Counted from the first letter of the stretch, positions 9,906 to 19,456 are shown. The stretch: DNA of 20,089 bases from Saccoglossus kowalevskii (GCF_000003605.2 NW_003155740.1:229353-249441); one strand, 5' to 3'. Notes: generated by a model from the letters alone, not told the origin. Numbers and translations: made by a program.

Positions 9906-9912
9906 AATAATT

Positions 9913-9929
9913 TAGTGTCAGAAATGGAA
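9913..9929 (+). promoter_or_regulatory. primer-binding site, tRNA-Leu type
   Basis: TAGTGTCAGAAATGGAA differs from the TGGTGTCAGAAGTGGGA expected for priming by the 3' end of tRNA-Leu at only three sites, all G to A. It sits just after the LTR-like region, as a minus-strand primer site should. Confidence 0.55.
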
Positions 9930-10017
9930 TTGTGATTTTCAGACCTGCTTGTACTTCTAGGTAGACATTAAATTGCTTTATTTAATACTACTGAAACTTG
10001 AGATAAACCTTTTCAGC

Positions 10018-10210
10018 ATGGATATTGTTATGGGACTTAAACAGTTAGGTGTAGAATTGGGGTATGAGGGGGTTGGTCTGACCAATTTTGTGAGGCCAGA
10101 GCGTGAGAAGAGAGAAGAGAGAGAGAGCAGCCAAAAGTGAGGGTGAAAGATTGAAACGTGAAGAAAGAGACAGAGAACGTGAGGCAATAGAGAAAGAGAA
10201 AATAAGTAGC
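10018..10210 (+). pseudogene. gag start of the LTR retrotransposon, frameshifted and truncated
   Basis: An ATG at 10018 opens 'MDIVMGLKQLGVELGYEGVG' and continues through an Arg/Glu-rich stretch to a stop at about 10138. From about 10100 the charged helix continues in the next frame ('ERAAKSEGERLKREERDRER', then 'EAIEKEKI'), so one frameshift separates the two. A short 'LG..LGl.g..l..FV' segment followed by an Arg/Glu helix is the usual N-terminus of gag in many Ty3-type elements of marine animals. Everything after about 10210 is unrelated, so the element is cut off there and lacks pol and the 3' LTR. Confidence 0.6.
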
Positions 10211-11130
10211 ATTTTTTTTCTTCAAATTTTGCTAAGATATATTTCTATACTATTACTTAGTAGCTTATATAAGATTAATGTAATACATTATTCTATAAGG
10301 ATCATTGGGTAGATGAATATTACCTAACTATATGGCTGATAACATAATTGTGAATATATTTAGTACCAGTAATTTGACAACTTTGATTAAATTCAATCAC
10401 TGACGGATCACATTGACATTATATTCGGTGATTACAAGGTTATGAAATGTATTTCTTTCTCTAATACATTTTAATAATAGATAACTATCTATGGGGTTAC
10501 CTTATTTTCTTGGTGACCTATTTTATGACAGTTTTTATACGTAGTTACCAATCAATTAGATTTGGATAGGAATGCAGATTTAGTTGCCATGAAAACAGTC
10601 AGCTGGGAATGACTTTATAACTAACAGTGCTAATAATTTTAAGTGACCGACATACTTTTGTTAGAGATTTTGGATATGTTTTAAAAACCAACAAAAAAGT
10701 TAAAATGTAATTTTATGAAATTCTCAAAATGAATTGTCCCATGACATAAAAACCAACCAATTTTACATTTTAGGATACATTTACATTCACTTGTAATTCT
10801 TGAACAATGCCAGAAAGTGTCGTAGCCATAAACTATTCAAGACTCAATTTGGTCTGTGTTTTTTTAAAAAGAGATCAGAGGCCTATGTAGGTATGCCGTA
10901 ATTAAGGAACTTGAAACTGTGGTCGATGTTTGCGCGCTTGACTTGTACTTGTAATTGTCTGATTCCCCCTTCACAATCCTAAACTATGCAAACTTGACAT
11001 AAATTCGATCAAGTATTAACATAAACGCAGACAATTATGGAAAAGGAAATTACAAATAGAGAATTCATAATATTGGTTCTACGCTTTTTCACATCACGGC
11101 CAAAATCACGAATTTGAATGAGAGTGCCAC
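10211..11130. other. intergenic, nothing recognised
   Basis: AT-rich DNA without a supported gene. A weak inverted pair (TAAAATGTAATTTT at about 10700 and AATTTTACATTTTA at about 10760) was noticed. No retroelement coding blocks were found here, so the LTR element does not continue. Confidence 0.4.
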
Positions 11131-11139
11131 AGTAGTAGC

Positions 11140-11860
11140 ATTCGCGCTTTAATTAAATAGTCGTGTACCTAAATGGAAAGGGGATTTTGAATGCGTCTCC
11201 CACCTATTCCTACAGAGCTATGATCGAAAACAATATTGAATTATGGAGGGACACCAAATTAACACAGATCAGCACGGCGATATTTGAGAAGGACGTCGCT
11301 GGAAAAATGAATGTCATAAATCCTAATGCGGACAATGCTGACGCTAGCAATTGACTCAAACTTCGATATGTGTCACGCAGTTAGACGGTCGACATGATCT
11401 GGCGAATACACTTTCAATCCAATTATTTACTGAACTACATGCAAATTAGACTGAAATTAGACCAATCAGTTCTGCTTGTTGAGTTCACCGGAAATCCGTA
11501 CAACTGGGCTGGTATGATGTTGTTGAACGAAGATGTGATGTTCCTCGGTCAGTTGCCCAAAAGGGCCATTCTGGTTTACATTGCGTTTTCAATGGATCCT
11601 ACAAAACCAATCCATTCCACTTCCAGAATTACAGTATCACATCACTAGTCCTCAACATTAGAGGTGATAGGTTTCCACAAAGTTGGACTTCACAGCGAAT
11701 GGTAATATAAGTTGCATCATGGGCTATTATACTCTGTTTACCAGTGAAACTAAAAATGGTCAAGACCGAGTCAACGACCGAAGGGTACACAATCTTCGCA
11801 TCTGACCCTATTCCTGACGAGTCGACCAGTGATTATCACCTCAATTTGATCGACAGAACA
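11140..11860 (+). pseudogene. relic of a Polinton/adintovirus-type major capsid protein
   Basis: Short blocks in order on the + strand resemble the double-jelly-roll capsid protein family of Polinton/Maverick elements and adintoviruses (often labelled 'F54H12.2-like' in animal genomes): 'YLNGKGILNASPTYSYRA', 'FEKDVAGKMN', 'RIHFQSNYLLN', 'FLGQLPKR', 'NPFHFQNYSI' and 'GYYTLFT'. They are spread over three frames. There are stops at 11352-11354 and about 11382, a frame change near 11590, a stop near 11707 and another shift near 11785. The copy is clearly dead. No polymerase, integrase, packaging ATPase or protease relic was seen nearby. Family identity rests on remembered motifs and was not searched. 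Confidence 0.6.
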
Positions 11861-12685
11861 GTATTGACCAATTTCTAGCTGTGATGGACACAAATAGTAT
11901 TCTAGATCGTATTCTGTCGACTAATTCATACACGATAAATGTGTTTTTACGCTAGAGACCAACTACCCAAGGCGAAAGTGTCGGAGTATCCCGTAGCATT
12001 CGTATAAAACACAGATGACCGTAATTGACTCTTTCACGCATGATAGACATCCTACGTTTTATCTGAACAGATATATCGAGAATTTCAGTGTACTCAATCT
12101 ACCTCTTAATATTTTCCCCACAGTTTTACTAGGTAATTTATACTTCAAAATTTCAAACAAGAACAAACATATAACTTATATACACACTGTTCATATAACT
12201 ATCAAATTTATATTATTTCTCTATTTTTTTCTTTTACGACAGGTAGGAAATTATGATTTTGATTCTGGAGAAGTGTGACGCAATAAAAAAGTGTACAGAC
12301 TTATTTACTCATTGGAAGAAAGAAATATACAAAAAACAATTAACAAAATATTTGTATGCAAACATTATTTTTATATTTACCACTTTTCTATTTTCTATGT
12401 TATATTTAATCGATCATTTTTTACTTACTCATATTGTATATTTCGTCGTGTTAAAAAACACTCAATCACGCTATACATGTATACTTCATGTTACTTCTTT
12501 TATGTAATAACCTCCGACAGTGTGCAATTTTTTGTTTTTAAAAAATCGTATTTTTTAACTCAGTGTGAATGTATTCACAATGTGCGTCTTCAACCGTTAA
12601 TTTATAAAATTAATGTCGGGTGTGAAGTCGTAATTAATTCGCGACATCGTCGTTACTCGCTCGATTTAAAATTATTTATTTTATG
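11861..12685. other. AT-rich intergenic, no supported gene
   Basis: Frames at 12015-12278, 12253-12507 and 12291-12686 are open but rich in Phe, Ile, Tyr, Leu and Lys, overlap one another and show no family motif. They are composition artefacts of AT-rich DNA. Possible remaining capsid-relic sequence up to about 11990 could not be aligned by eye. Confidence 0.45.
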
Positions 12686-12688
12686 ACA

Positions 12689-12945
12689 ATTTATTCACGC
12701 AAACCTATTGTGACGTCATCATTATTAATTTTTTTCATTTGTGCTGTTATGTTGATGTATGCTAATTTATTCACAAAAAAATATTGTATCGTTAGTTTTC
12801 AAACTCCCCTTTATGTTCATTATGATAATTTATGCAAGTTTTTCACAGGAACCTATTGTGACGCCATCATTATTCAAACTTCCCTTTATAATCATTATGA
12901 TATTTTATGCTAATTTATTCACAAGAACCTATTGTGACTATAAAC
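12689..12945 (+). repeat. diverged tandem repeat, period about 72-76 bp, about four copies
   Basis: The block 'TTATTCACaagAACCTATTGTGACG' recurs with its core at about 12704, 12780 (decayed), 12852 and 12928. Between cores, 'CAAACTtCCCTTTATaaTCATTATGATA' and 'TATGCTAATTTATTCACA' also repeat. Spacing of 76, 72 and 76 shows small indels. It lies directly before the (TA)n run. Confidence 0.7.
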
Positions 12946-12948
12946 TAC

Positions 12949-12953
<5 letters not shown>

Positions 12954-12982
<29 letters not shown>
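12954..12982. repeat. (TA)n microsatellite
   Basis: About 14 uninterrupted TA units, directly after the ~75-bp tandem repeat. Confidence 0.95.
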
Positions 12983-12985
<3 letters not shown>

Positions 12986-13526
12986 CTTATTAGTTTGGTA
13001 AAACCTCTAGAATTTCACGATTTCACCTCTATTTTGTATGCAAGCATTTTGTATGAAATCAGTCATTAATTAATTAATTAATTAACTAAACTTAACTTAA
13101 TTCTGGATTTTCTCTTCATGTACTGTATGGTGATAATTACTATACCATACCATCAAAATGTTGTATTTTACTTTAATAGTGACTGAGGTGTGTTCGTACG
13201 TCGTGTTATATAGTGTACATACGTAACTAGTTACTTTGTTTAGAGATAACGCACTAGAGCCATATAATTGGTTTTAATAGTGTTAAAAGCAACGTTGAAG
13301 GCTCAGTATTAAGGGTTAATGAGTGTTGAGCGTTAATAAAGTTCTCTGTGTGTATTTTTCATGCAGACTGATTTGGTAGACCACAACTAAGCCATGGCAG
13401 ATTACTATGAATTAATTTACAAATGCAAATGCAATGTGCTGAATATAATATTTCTATTTTCAGGTAGATAACTGATTGTGGTGAGACAAATTTCCTGTAA
13501 GAACTGCCAGGACATGTGTTTTACGT
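12983..13526. other. intergenic, nothing recognised apart from the TTAA run
   Basis: AT-rich DNA upstream of the broken multi-copy gene. A TTTTCAG at about 13457-13463 could be an old acceptor just before that gene's readable part, but no upstream exon was found. A small ATG frame at 13394 has no family resemblance. Confidence 0.35.
13064..13085. repeat. (TTAA)n microsatellite
   Basis: About five AATT/TTAA units in a row. Confidence 0.9.
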
Positions 13527-14855
13527 TTGGACAGAAAAACATTTGCTGAAAAAATAAAATTGTTTGATGAATCTACTTGGAGGAAAGTTAAATATAGCAA
13601 GGAGATGATTGGAAACTGTGAAACTACAGATGCAGCTAAGGCCATATACGATGCAGCACTCGTGTTGAATGATGATTTTGAAAGAGGTGAAATATCACCA
13701 CAGTTGCAACATTGTATATGCTCTTGAACAGCTAATTCTAGTAGCGTCCCAATGTTGATGATACGCTATAATCTGAATCTTTTGAATGCAGAACATATTC
13801 ATTCTGGTATCATAGAAATATTAGAAGATAGGGCATTCTCAGTGAGAAGAACAAACAAATCTTTCTCCCGTACAGCAGTTGATACGACACTTGAACAGAC
13901 GGTGAATGCTGATGCTGCATCACGGCATACAGACATGGGGTTTGAATATTCCTGAAGATATCACCAACGATTTGAAGAAACACAGAATATTGAGAGATCA
14001 AGAAGATCTTGAGAAAATAGTTAGTGGGATCCAGTCTACTATGAATCCCTTCTCTCCGGAACCAGAATCTACTGCCTCACCTCTGGTCAGAAGATACCTT
14101 CCTTGCGAATTTTGCAAAGTCAGCAGAGTCACTGTTCCAGCTCTATAGTTCTTCCACAAAGAAGCTGGCACCGGAATGGTGTTTCACCTTGACTTCATAG
14201 CTCAAGTGCAAAATGCAGTAAATATATCAATTATAAGTAATGATACAGATGTATTGATCATACTGCTAAACTACATTGCCAATATTGACACTGACATCAA
14301 TGTGTTGTTAGATGCAGGACTCAATACTAACAACAACAGAAGATTCATCAGTGTCGTCAACAATCTTGTGGATAATCTTACAAAGAAAATTACATGTGCC
14401 TTTCCTGTATTACATGCACTGGCAAGGTGTGATATACCATCCTTTCTCGGCAAAGGTGAGGGGAAACCCTTTGAATTGATGAAGAAACATGTATATTATA
14501 TAACATGTGTGGCTGCACTAGATTCCATCATAGGTGTTAACCCAACTTCAATGCCACCATGTTCCCAATTTCTGCTGAAGCAGTTGGGGAGGAGAAACTA
14601 TATTACAGTAATGTGGAAAAAGACTGTATTCAAGAAATCCTGTGATCATTCACCTGATAGGCATGGTTGGCCCTGGCTGATGGTGTGTATCCAATCCAAT
14701 GATATGATGGAGATCAGCTGCAAACTGATATCTACAGAGCTCTCAATATGTCAAATGAAACATCAATCATAGATGCACAGGAAGATGAAGATATCACTTA
14801 TGGTGAAAACCTTTATCGAGCTGTTGACATGGACATGGAGGAAGATGTTGTTTAA
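13527..14855 (+). pseudogene. broken copy of a multi-copy invertebrate protein with PIN-like Asp motif
   Basis: Pieces of one protein lie in order. Frame 1 (13527-13955, with a TGA at 13725) holds 'RAFSVRRTNKSFSRT' and 'DTTLEQTVNADAASRH'. After a shift near 13955, frame 2 (13960-14772, with a TAG near 14146) holds 'LEKIVSGIQSTMNPF', 'NISIISNDTDVLIILLNYI' and 'HALARCDIPSFLGKGEGKP'. A final shift leads to an acidic tail ending at TAA 14855. These blocks match a large, unnamed family repeated many times in cnidarian and other marine invertebrate genomes; its usual forms are 'LEQTVNADAAS', 'SNDTDVLVLL' and 'HAFTGCD..S.F.GKGK'. The acidic SNDTDV motif recalls PIN/FEN-type nuclease folds, but function is unknown. 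Two stops and at least two shifts make it a pseudogene. Repetition of the family suggests a mobile origin. Confidence 0.6.
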
Positions 14856-14981
14856 CAAGAATTGTCTAACATTCTTGCTATAAATGGTACAACTTGACAA
14901 ACAGTGAATTGTATTCAGTTTTGTGATAACAAATTTTTCATACTGATCTACAGAAAGTATGGTATGGACTAAATACCATGT

Positions 14982-15506
14982 TGATATAATTCATAGATAT
15001 GCAGAATATAATTTATAGATATGCAGAATATAATTCATATATATGCAGAATATAATTCATAGATATGCAGAATATAATTCATAGATATGCAGAATATAAT
15101 TCATAGATATGCAGAATATAATTCATAGATATGCAGAATATAATTTATAGATATGCAGAATATAATTTATAGATATGCAGAATATAATTCATAGATATGC
15201 AGAATATAATTCATAGATATGCAGAATATAATTCATAGATATGCAGAATATAATTTATAGATATGCAGAATATAATTCATAGATATGCAGAATATAATTT
15301 ATAGATATGCAGAATATAATTCATAGATATGCAGAATATAATTTATAGATATGCAGAATATAATTCATAGATATGCAGAATATAATTTATAGATATGCAG
15401 AATATAATTCATAGATATGCAGAATATAATTTATAGATATGCAGAATATAATTCATAGATATGCAGAATATAATTTATAGATATGCAGAATATAATTTAT
15501 AGATAT
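14982..15506 (+). repeat. 22-bp minisatellite, about 23 full copies
   Basis: GCAGAATATAATTYATAGATAT repeats at exactly 22-base spacing from 15001 to 15506, with a partial unit before it at 14982. Nearly the only variation is C or T at one position; unit 2 also has ATAT for AGAT. From about 15243 to 15484 the variants alternate strictly T, C, T, C, which makes a 44-bp higher-order unit. It ends at a GCGG variant at 15507. Confidence 0.96.
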
Positions 15507-16715
15507 GCGGTATAATGACAGAAATTATTATGTATGATATGATAATGAATCTGGATGGAAATTAAATTATTTAGTTTTCCATACATAATGTGTCTAATTG
15601 TTTCATGGCGGTCATTGAAGAACAAATCATATCAACTACTAGTGTATATTTGCATAGGACAAACACTTAATTGTGTCACTACGCCCATTTAACCAGAATG
15701 TACAATGTTTGTAAAGAATGTTTTGATTGCATATATGATATGCAAATGTCTGTCAATATGGCAGCCATTTTGGATTGTAAACATCTGCACGAGAAACATC
15801 AAACATTGAAAATACATGTATCTTCATAATGCAGGTTCGTGGGCACTTGGGAGTGAATTTTTTTTTTGGCTTTTTATTATCCAAGCAGTCTTGGCTATAG
15901 ACTGTAAAACTTTTGTAGAATTAAGAATAGTGGAACATACTCAAAAAACGATTTTAAAATATAGGTGCAAACATTCTCTCTTTTGAATGCTTAGCAAGAT
16001 TTAGCAAGGCTGTACATAAATAATAAAAAAGAAACATGGTGAAAAAAAAGAAATGACTGGATGTCCATATTATGCACTATATTTAACTTTTTACAAAACG
16101 AAAATACATTTAAATTTGAAACTGTTACAGCCATTTTAATTATGAGCATTAGCAAACTTCTTACTGAGTGAATTGTTGCAAATTAGCAATTATCTCAGCT
16201 TCTTTTTAGTGCACATCCCAGAACTTAAAAAAAAATAGCTCCTAGACGCTTTGACCTTTTGTTTTGAAATTTGTACAAATGATTGACAATGTGTTCATCT
16301 TCAAAACGCCGTCGGGGCTTTGTTTTTGGTTGAACAGTGTTACAACAATCGTACAGACAAATGGCCTGGGTGTTAATTTATACATAAACTTGAAGTAGTG
16401 ACATTTTATCTGCTGCCCTGCAAAATTGACAACTGGTAGACAGTTTTCAAGACGGCACTTTCTTCATAGTAAACAGATGTACCCATAAACCAATTTTGAC
16501 AGGAAACAGAAGTATGGTTTAAAAGCTAATTTGTTTTAAATCACTTTTGTTTTAAATCACTCATCAGGGGGCTATTAGCTCCTAGCCTCTCTCATAATTT
16601 TGGTCAGATATATCGAAATACTTATTTTGCACCATTCTAAACGATTGCCTTGTTATAAATGTGTGTAATCATGTTATAAAGTGTAAAATATGTTCTATAA
16701 GTTTTAGAATATCAT
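15507..16715. other. downstream flank of the right ABCC gene, no gene recognised
   Basis: This should contain the 3' UTR of the minus-strand ABCC gene. No AATAAA on that strand lies near the stop. The nearest exact one (TTTATT on +) is at about 15873, and weaker ATTAAA and TATAAA forms are at about 16136 and 16375. A 15-base duplication (TTTGTTTTAAATCAC) is seen at about 16530-16560. No RNA gene or mobile-element coding sequence was recognised. Confidence 0.4.
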
Positions 16716-16853
16716 TCAATCATTGTGCCTCATTAAAAATGAGAATATAGTATCGTCCTTCTTCAGTAGATTTGTCGGCGTGTCATATTCAGCAACACTA
16801 CCATTTCTCAATACCAATACAATGTCAGAATTAAGAATTGTTGATATACTACG
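16716..16853 (-). CDS. ABCC transporter (SUR-like), last exon: end of NBD2 and stop
   Basis: This exon has 138 nt (45 codons plus TGA), with acceptor TTATTCACAG and phase 0. It reads 'RSISTILNSDIVLVLRNGSV', then 'AEYDTPTNLLKKDDTIFSFL' and ends 'MRHND'. This is the standard end of ABCC NBD2 after the H-loop, and the final 'DDTIFSFLMRHND' resembles the ABCC8/9 ending. The family has 'TIAHR.hTI' across this junction; here the joined reading is 'TIA|RSISTI', so the switch histidine is Arg. I looked for other splice sites that would restore His and found none. Confidence 0.88.
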   Translation of the reverse strand, partial: RSISTILNSDIVLVLRNGSVAEYDTPTNLLKKDDTIFSFLMRHND

Positions 16854-17466
16854 CTGTGAATAAAAACAGAAATACAATACATTCATAAACAAAACAATAT
16901 TGTATTATTCTGGGCCTTAGATTAATGTTCTTTCATTGAAATGTTAACATTTGTTTCCAATAATATCAGATGATATAACACATTATATGTGTTTTGCTTG
17001 TGGGTTCATTGTCATTATATTGCAACATAAAAAGATTTTAAAAAATAACTAATTGTAATGTTCTGCTGCTGCTGTTTTACAAAAATACTGATAATGACAC
17101 TTCCAATAATGATTCTAGTAATAAATCAAAACTTTGGCAATACTTATTTACAAAATTAGTGGAAAGACTTAATCAATGAAAACAATATAGATAGATTATG
17201 AATTTGGAATCATAAAAATGAAACAATCTTGTTTCAATTGTTGTGAATATGATATTTTTTGAAATATCAACAAAACAGCATAATTGATTTATTCAAGTTT
17301 ATTGCTTCAATGAACGTAGAAGATGTGTCTATTTCAATTGCATCGTCTAGTTTCACGAAAATCACAATGAAGAAAACATATTGTCTGTGTAATATGAACA
17401 TCACTGGAAACTCAGAATGTGCCATTTGATTTATTACCATAGCTTGCATAATGTACTTAAACCTAC
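16854..17466 (-). other. last intron of the right ABCC gene
   Basis: A 613-nt phase-0 AT-rich intron between GTAGGT and TTCACAG. The frame covering 17267-17551 is simply the preceding exon read through into this intron. No other feature was found. Confidence 0.7.
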
Positions 17467-17529
17467 CGCTATAGTGAGAACTGTTTTCCCTGCAAACACA
17501 CTGGAAATGATTTTCTGTAGACACCCATC
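17467..17529 (-). CDS. ABCC transporter (SUR-like), exon with 'VLTIA' strand of NBD2
   Basis: A 63-nt micro-exon (21 codons, phase 0 both sides), with acceptor TTCTTTCCAG and donor GTAGGT. It encodes 'DGCLQKIISSVFAGKTVLTI' and a final Ala, matching the 'D..iQ..i...F...TvltIA' strand that follows Walker B in ABCC proteins. It is too short to stand out as an ORF and was found by following phase and family order. Confidence 0.87.
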
Positions 17530-17640
17530 CTGGAAAGAATACAATAAACAAAATTATTTTTTGATTTGGCGTAAAATTTCACACTGGATGTAGTTACAAA
17601 AGCCCATGCGAACAAATGATTTTGAAAAAAAATATCTTAC

Positions 17641-17774
17641 AGTCTGAATATCACTTGATGCAGCTGCTTCATCTATGACTAGTATATTTGATTTACGTAG
17701 GAATGTTCTTGCCAGATGAAACAATTTTCTCTGCCCAGCACCGAAGTTAAGACCGCCTTCAGTAACAATAGCAT
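17641..17774 (-). CDS. ABCC transporter (SUR-like), exon with C-loop and Walker B of NBD2
   Basis: This exon has 134 nt (phase 1 start, phase 0 end), with acceptor TTTGTCTGTAG and donor GTAAGA. It encodes '[20 protein letters not shown]', the ABC signature region, then '[20 protein letters not shown]', with the Walker B Asp and catalytic Glu kept. The signature is 'FGAGQ' where the family has F/L-S-x-G-Q, so the C-loop Ser that contacts the ATP gamma-phosphate is Gly. The usual 'DEATAS' reads 'DEAAAS'. In ABCC dimers this C-loop closes over ATP bound by NBD1. Confidence 0.9.
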
Positions 17775-18264
17775 CTACAGACAAAACAGTATATATGATG
17801 TGACTATATCTATATCTGTAGCCATATGTTAATAACATATTGTCTAGTTACTTGATGTAATATACACACATCTACTGTGAGATTATACATACAGTGTGTG
17901 AGTAAAACTTGCATAATCACATTGCACTGTACCTGTACAAAACAACACACCCACATAGGCAATGCTAAACAAGCTGTAAATAGTTTAAGACAAGAATGAA
18001 GCTTGATGCGACCATACTGGTGATAACATGGTTTTAAGACAAATAGTTATTTACTTTTACTCCTGAATTCTATAAACACATCTGAATTAATCCTCAAATT
18101 CAAGGTACATGCTATTAAAGTCCAAAACAACAAATTTAGACTAAAATTGTACATGGGGATTATTAAGCACACATACAATTAAAGACAGTCGACTGAGCAT
18201 GCGCAATGAGCACGATATATTGAGAAACGCAATTATTTTGAAAACGATCTTCACTACAAATTAC
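17775..18264 (-). other. intron between the post-Q-loop and C-loop exons of the right ABCC gene
   Basis: A 490-nt phase-1 intron, AT-rich. Nothing else was recognised in it. Confidence 0.65.
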
Positions 18265-18368
18265 CTAACTGTCCATCGATGTTCCTCACCATATCTTCCA
18301 ATTCTACAATTTCCAAGGATCGCCACAACTCCTGATTAGTATGTCTACCCTCCGGATCCAAGTTGAAT
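18265..18368 (-). CDS. ABCC transporter (SUR-like), exon after the Q-loop of NBD2
   Basis: This exon has 104 nt (phase 2 start, phase 1 end), with acceptor GTATTTTAG and donor GTAATT. It encodes 'RFNLDPEGRHTNQELWRSLE', then 'IVELEDMVRNIDGQL'. The 'RFNLDP' block after the Q-loop is diagnostic for ABCC NBD2. The helical subdomain sequence fits the family in length with no gap. Confidence 0.88.
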
Positions 18369-18476
18369 CTAAAATACACAAATATATTCATATATTCGTT
18401 GGAATGACAATACAAAAATGTTTTCTTTAATTCGATTGGTCCAACGGTGTTGAATAATGACAAGTGGTGAGGTTAC

Positions 18477-18585
18477 CTGATAGTACCGGTAAATAGGACA
18501 GGGTATTGTGGAATGATTGATATTCTGTTACGAAGTGTCCATATAGAAACTTTCGAGATATCAATACCATCAATGATAACACTAC
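18477..18585 (-). CDS. ABCC transporter (SUR-like), exon with Q-loop of NBD2
   Basis: This exon has 109 nt (phase 1 start, phase 2 end), with acceptor TTTAACATAG and donor GTAACC. It encodes 'GSVIIDGIDISKVSIWTLRN', then 'RISIIPQYPVLFTGTI'. The Gln of 'IPQYPVLF' is the Q-loop residue that senses Mg-ATP and couples to the membrane domain; 'IIIDGIDI' is typical of SUR and MRP NBD2. Confidence 0.9.
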
Positions 18586-19231
18586 CTATGTTAAATTGAG
18601 AGAAATGAGAAAATGTCATTATATGCCTTTCAACAGCAGTGTGGTTACAAACACGCACTACTCAATGTTTGTGAAAGATGCAAAGATATTATTATCACAT
18701 TTTGTGTTTTCTATTATATATGGACAATTAGTACAGTACACATTTTCACTGGCAATAACTACAGATTAGTTTCAGGTATACGCCTCTATATATAAAGACA
18801 ATAACACTTCGTCGTCGATAAATATGATCATAAGATCGGGTGGTTGTTATTGGCTCTCGGAGAACACAACGACTATTTGTTAATTTGAATCTAAGTTGTT
18901 TATATATGGCTGGTACAGGTTACGTAACTGTCGCGTCGCTAATAGTTTGAAAACCCTTAGTATACTGTTGCAAACTATGTCATTGTCTCTATTCTGAATG
19001 ATAGCTAACGTGTTGGACTTTGGCGTATTCGCCAGTTGCTACAGAAAGCACTGATACATCATTGCTTTGCCATTTAAAGGTGATATTCCTACTACGTCGA
19101 CGTATTTATCTAGGATTTGGAGATCAAAATTTGTAATTCTGAATATGTGTCTGAATATTGCCTCAAAGTTACAGATGTGAGCCTCATTGAATGTATTAAC
19201 TAACTGGTCTTACCATACAATCTGTATTTAC
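18586..19231 (-). other. intron between the Walker A and Q-loop exons of the right ABCC gene
   Basis: A 646-nt phase-1 intron that splits the codon for Gly in 'IIEG|SVII'. No exon, RNA gene or repeat was recognised. The + strand frame at 18613-18795 is not supported. Confidence 0.65.
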
Positions 19232-19310
19232 CTTCAATGATGTCAATAATACGAAGTAATGTCAAAATAAGTGATGATTTTCCACTGCCAGTAAGTCCAC
19301 ACACTGCAAT
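19232..19310 (-). CDS. ABCC transporter (SUR-like), Walker A exon of NBD2
   Basis: This exon has 79 nt (phase 0 start, phase 1 end), with acceptor TCTTTTTCAG and donor GTAAAT. It encodes 'IAVCGLTGSGKSSLILTLLR' followed by 'IIDIIE'. 'GLTGSGKSS' is a full Walker A (GxxGxGKS/T) and should bind ATP phosphates. The TGSGKSS form is nearer SUR than the TGAGKSS common in MRPs. Confidence 0.91.
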
Positions 19311-19456
19311 CTGAAAAAGAAATAATAATTGTGTGGATACTCATTAAACTGCCTTATGTATCCGATAACATGTATGCAATAACGACATGTTGGAATTGTC
19401 CTATATATGTGGTCCTTTAAACACAATAATAATATGATATACATTGATAGACTAAC

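Noticed and set aside
12015-12686. Overlapping open frames of 84-131 codons on the + strand
   Set aside because: They are rich in F, I, Y, L and K, overlap in different frames, show no family motif, and lie in DNA that is AT-rich or tandemly repeated.
12683-13001. A possible small membrane protein with repeated segments
   Set aside because: The internal repeats are the ~75-bp tandem DNA repeat read as protein; the second frame ends in Ile-Tyr from the (TA)n run.
15873-15878. AATAAA on the minus strand as polyadenylation signal of the right ABCC gene
   Set aside because: It is about 840 bases past the stop and chance matches are expected in AT-rich DNA, so it is mentioned but not called.
17267-17466. 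Continuation of the 94-codon minus-strand frame beyond the micro-exon
   Set aside because: Family similarity stops at Ala before a GT donor at 17466; the rest is intron read-through.
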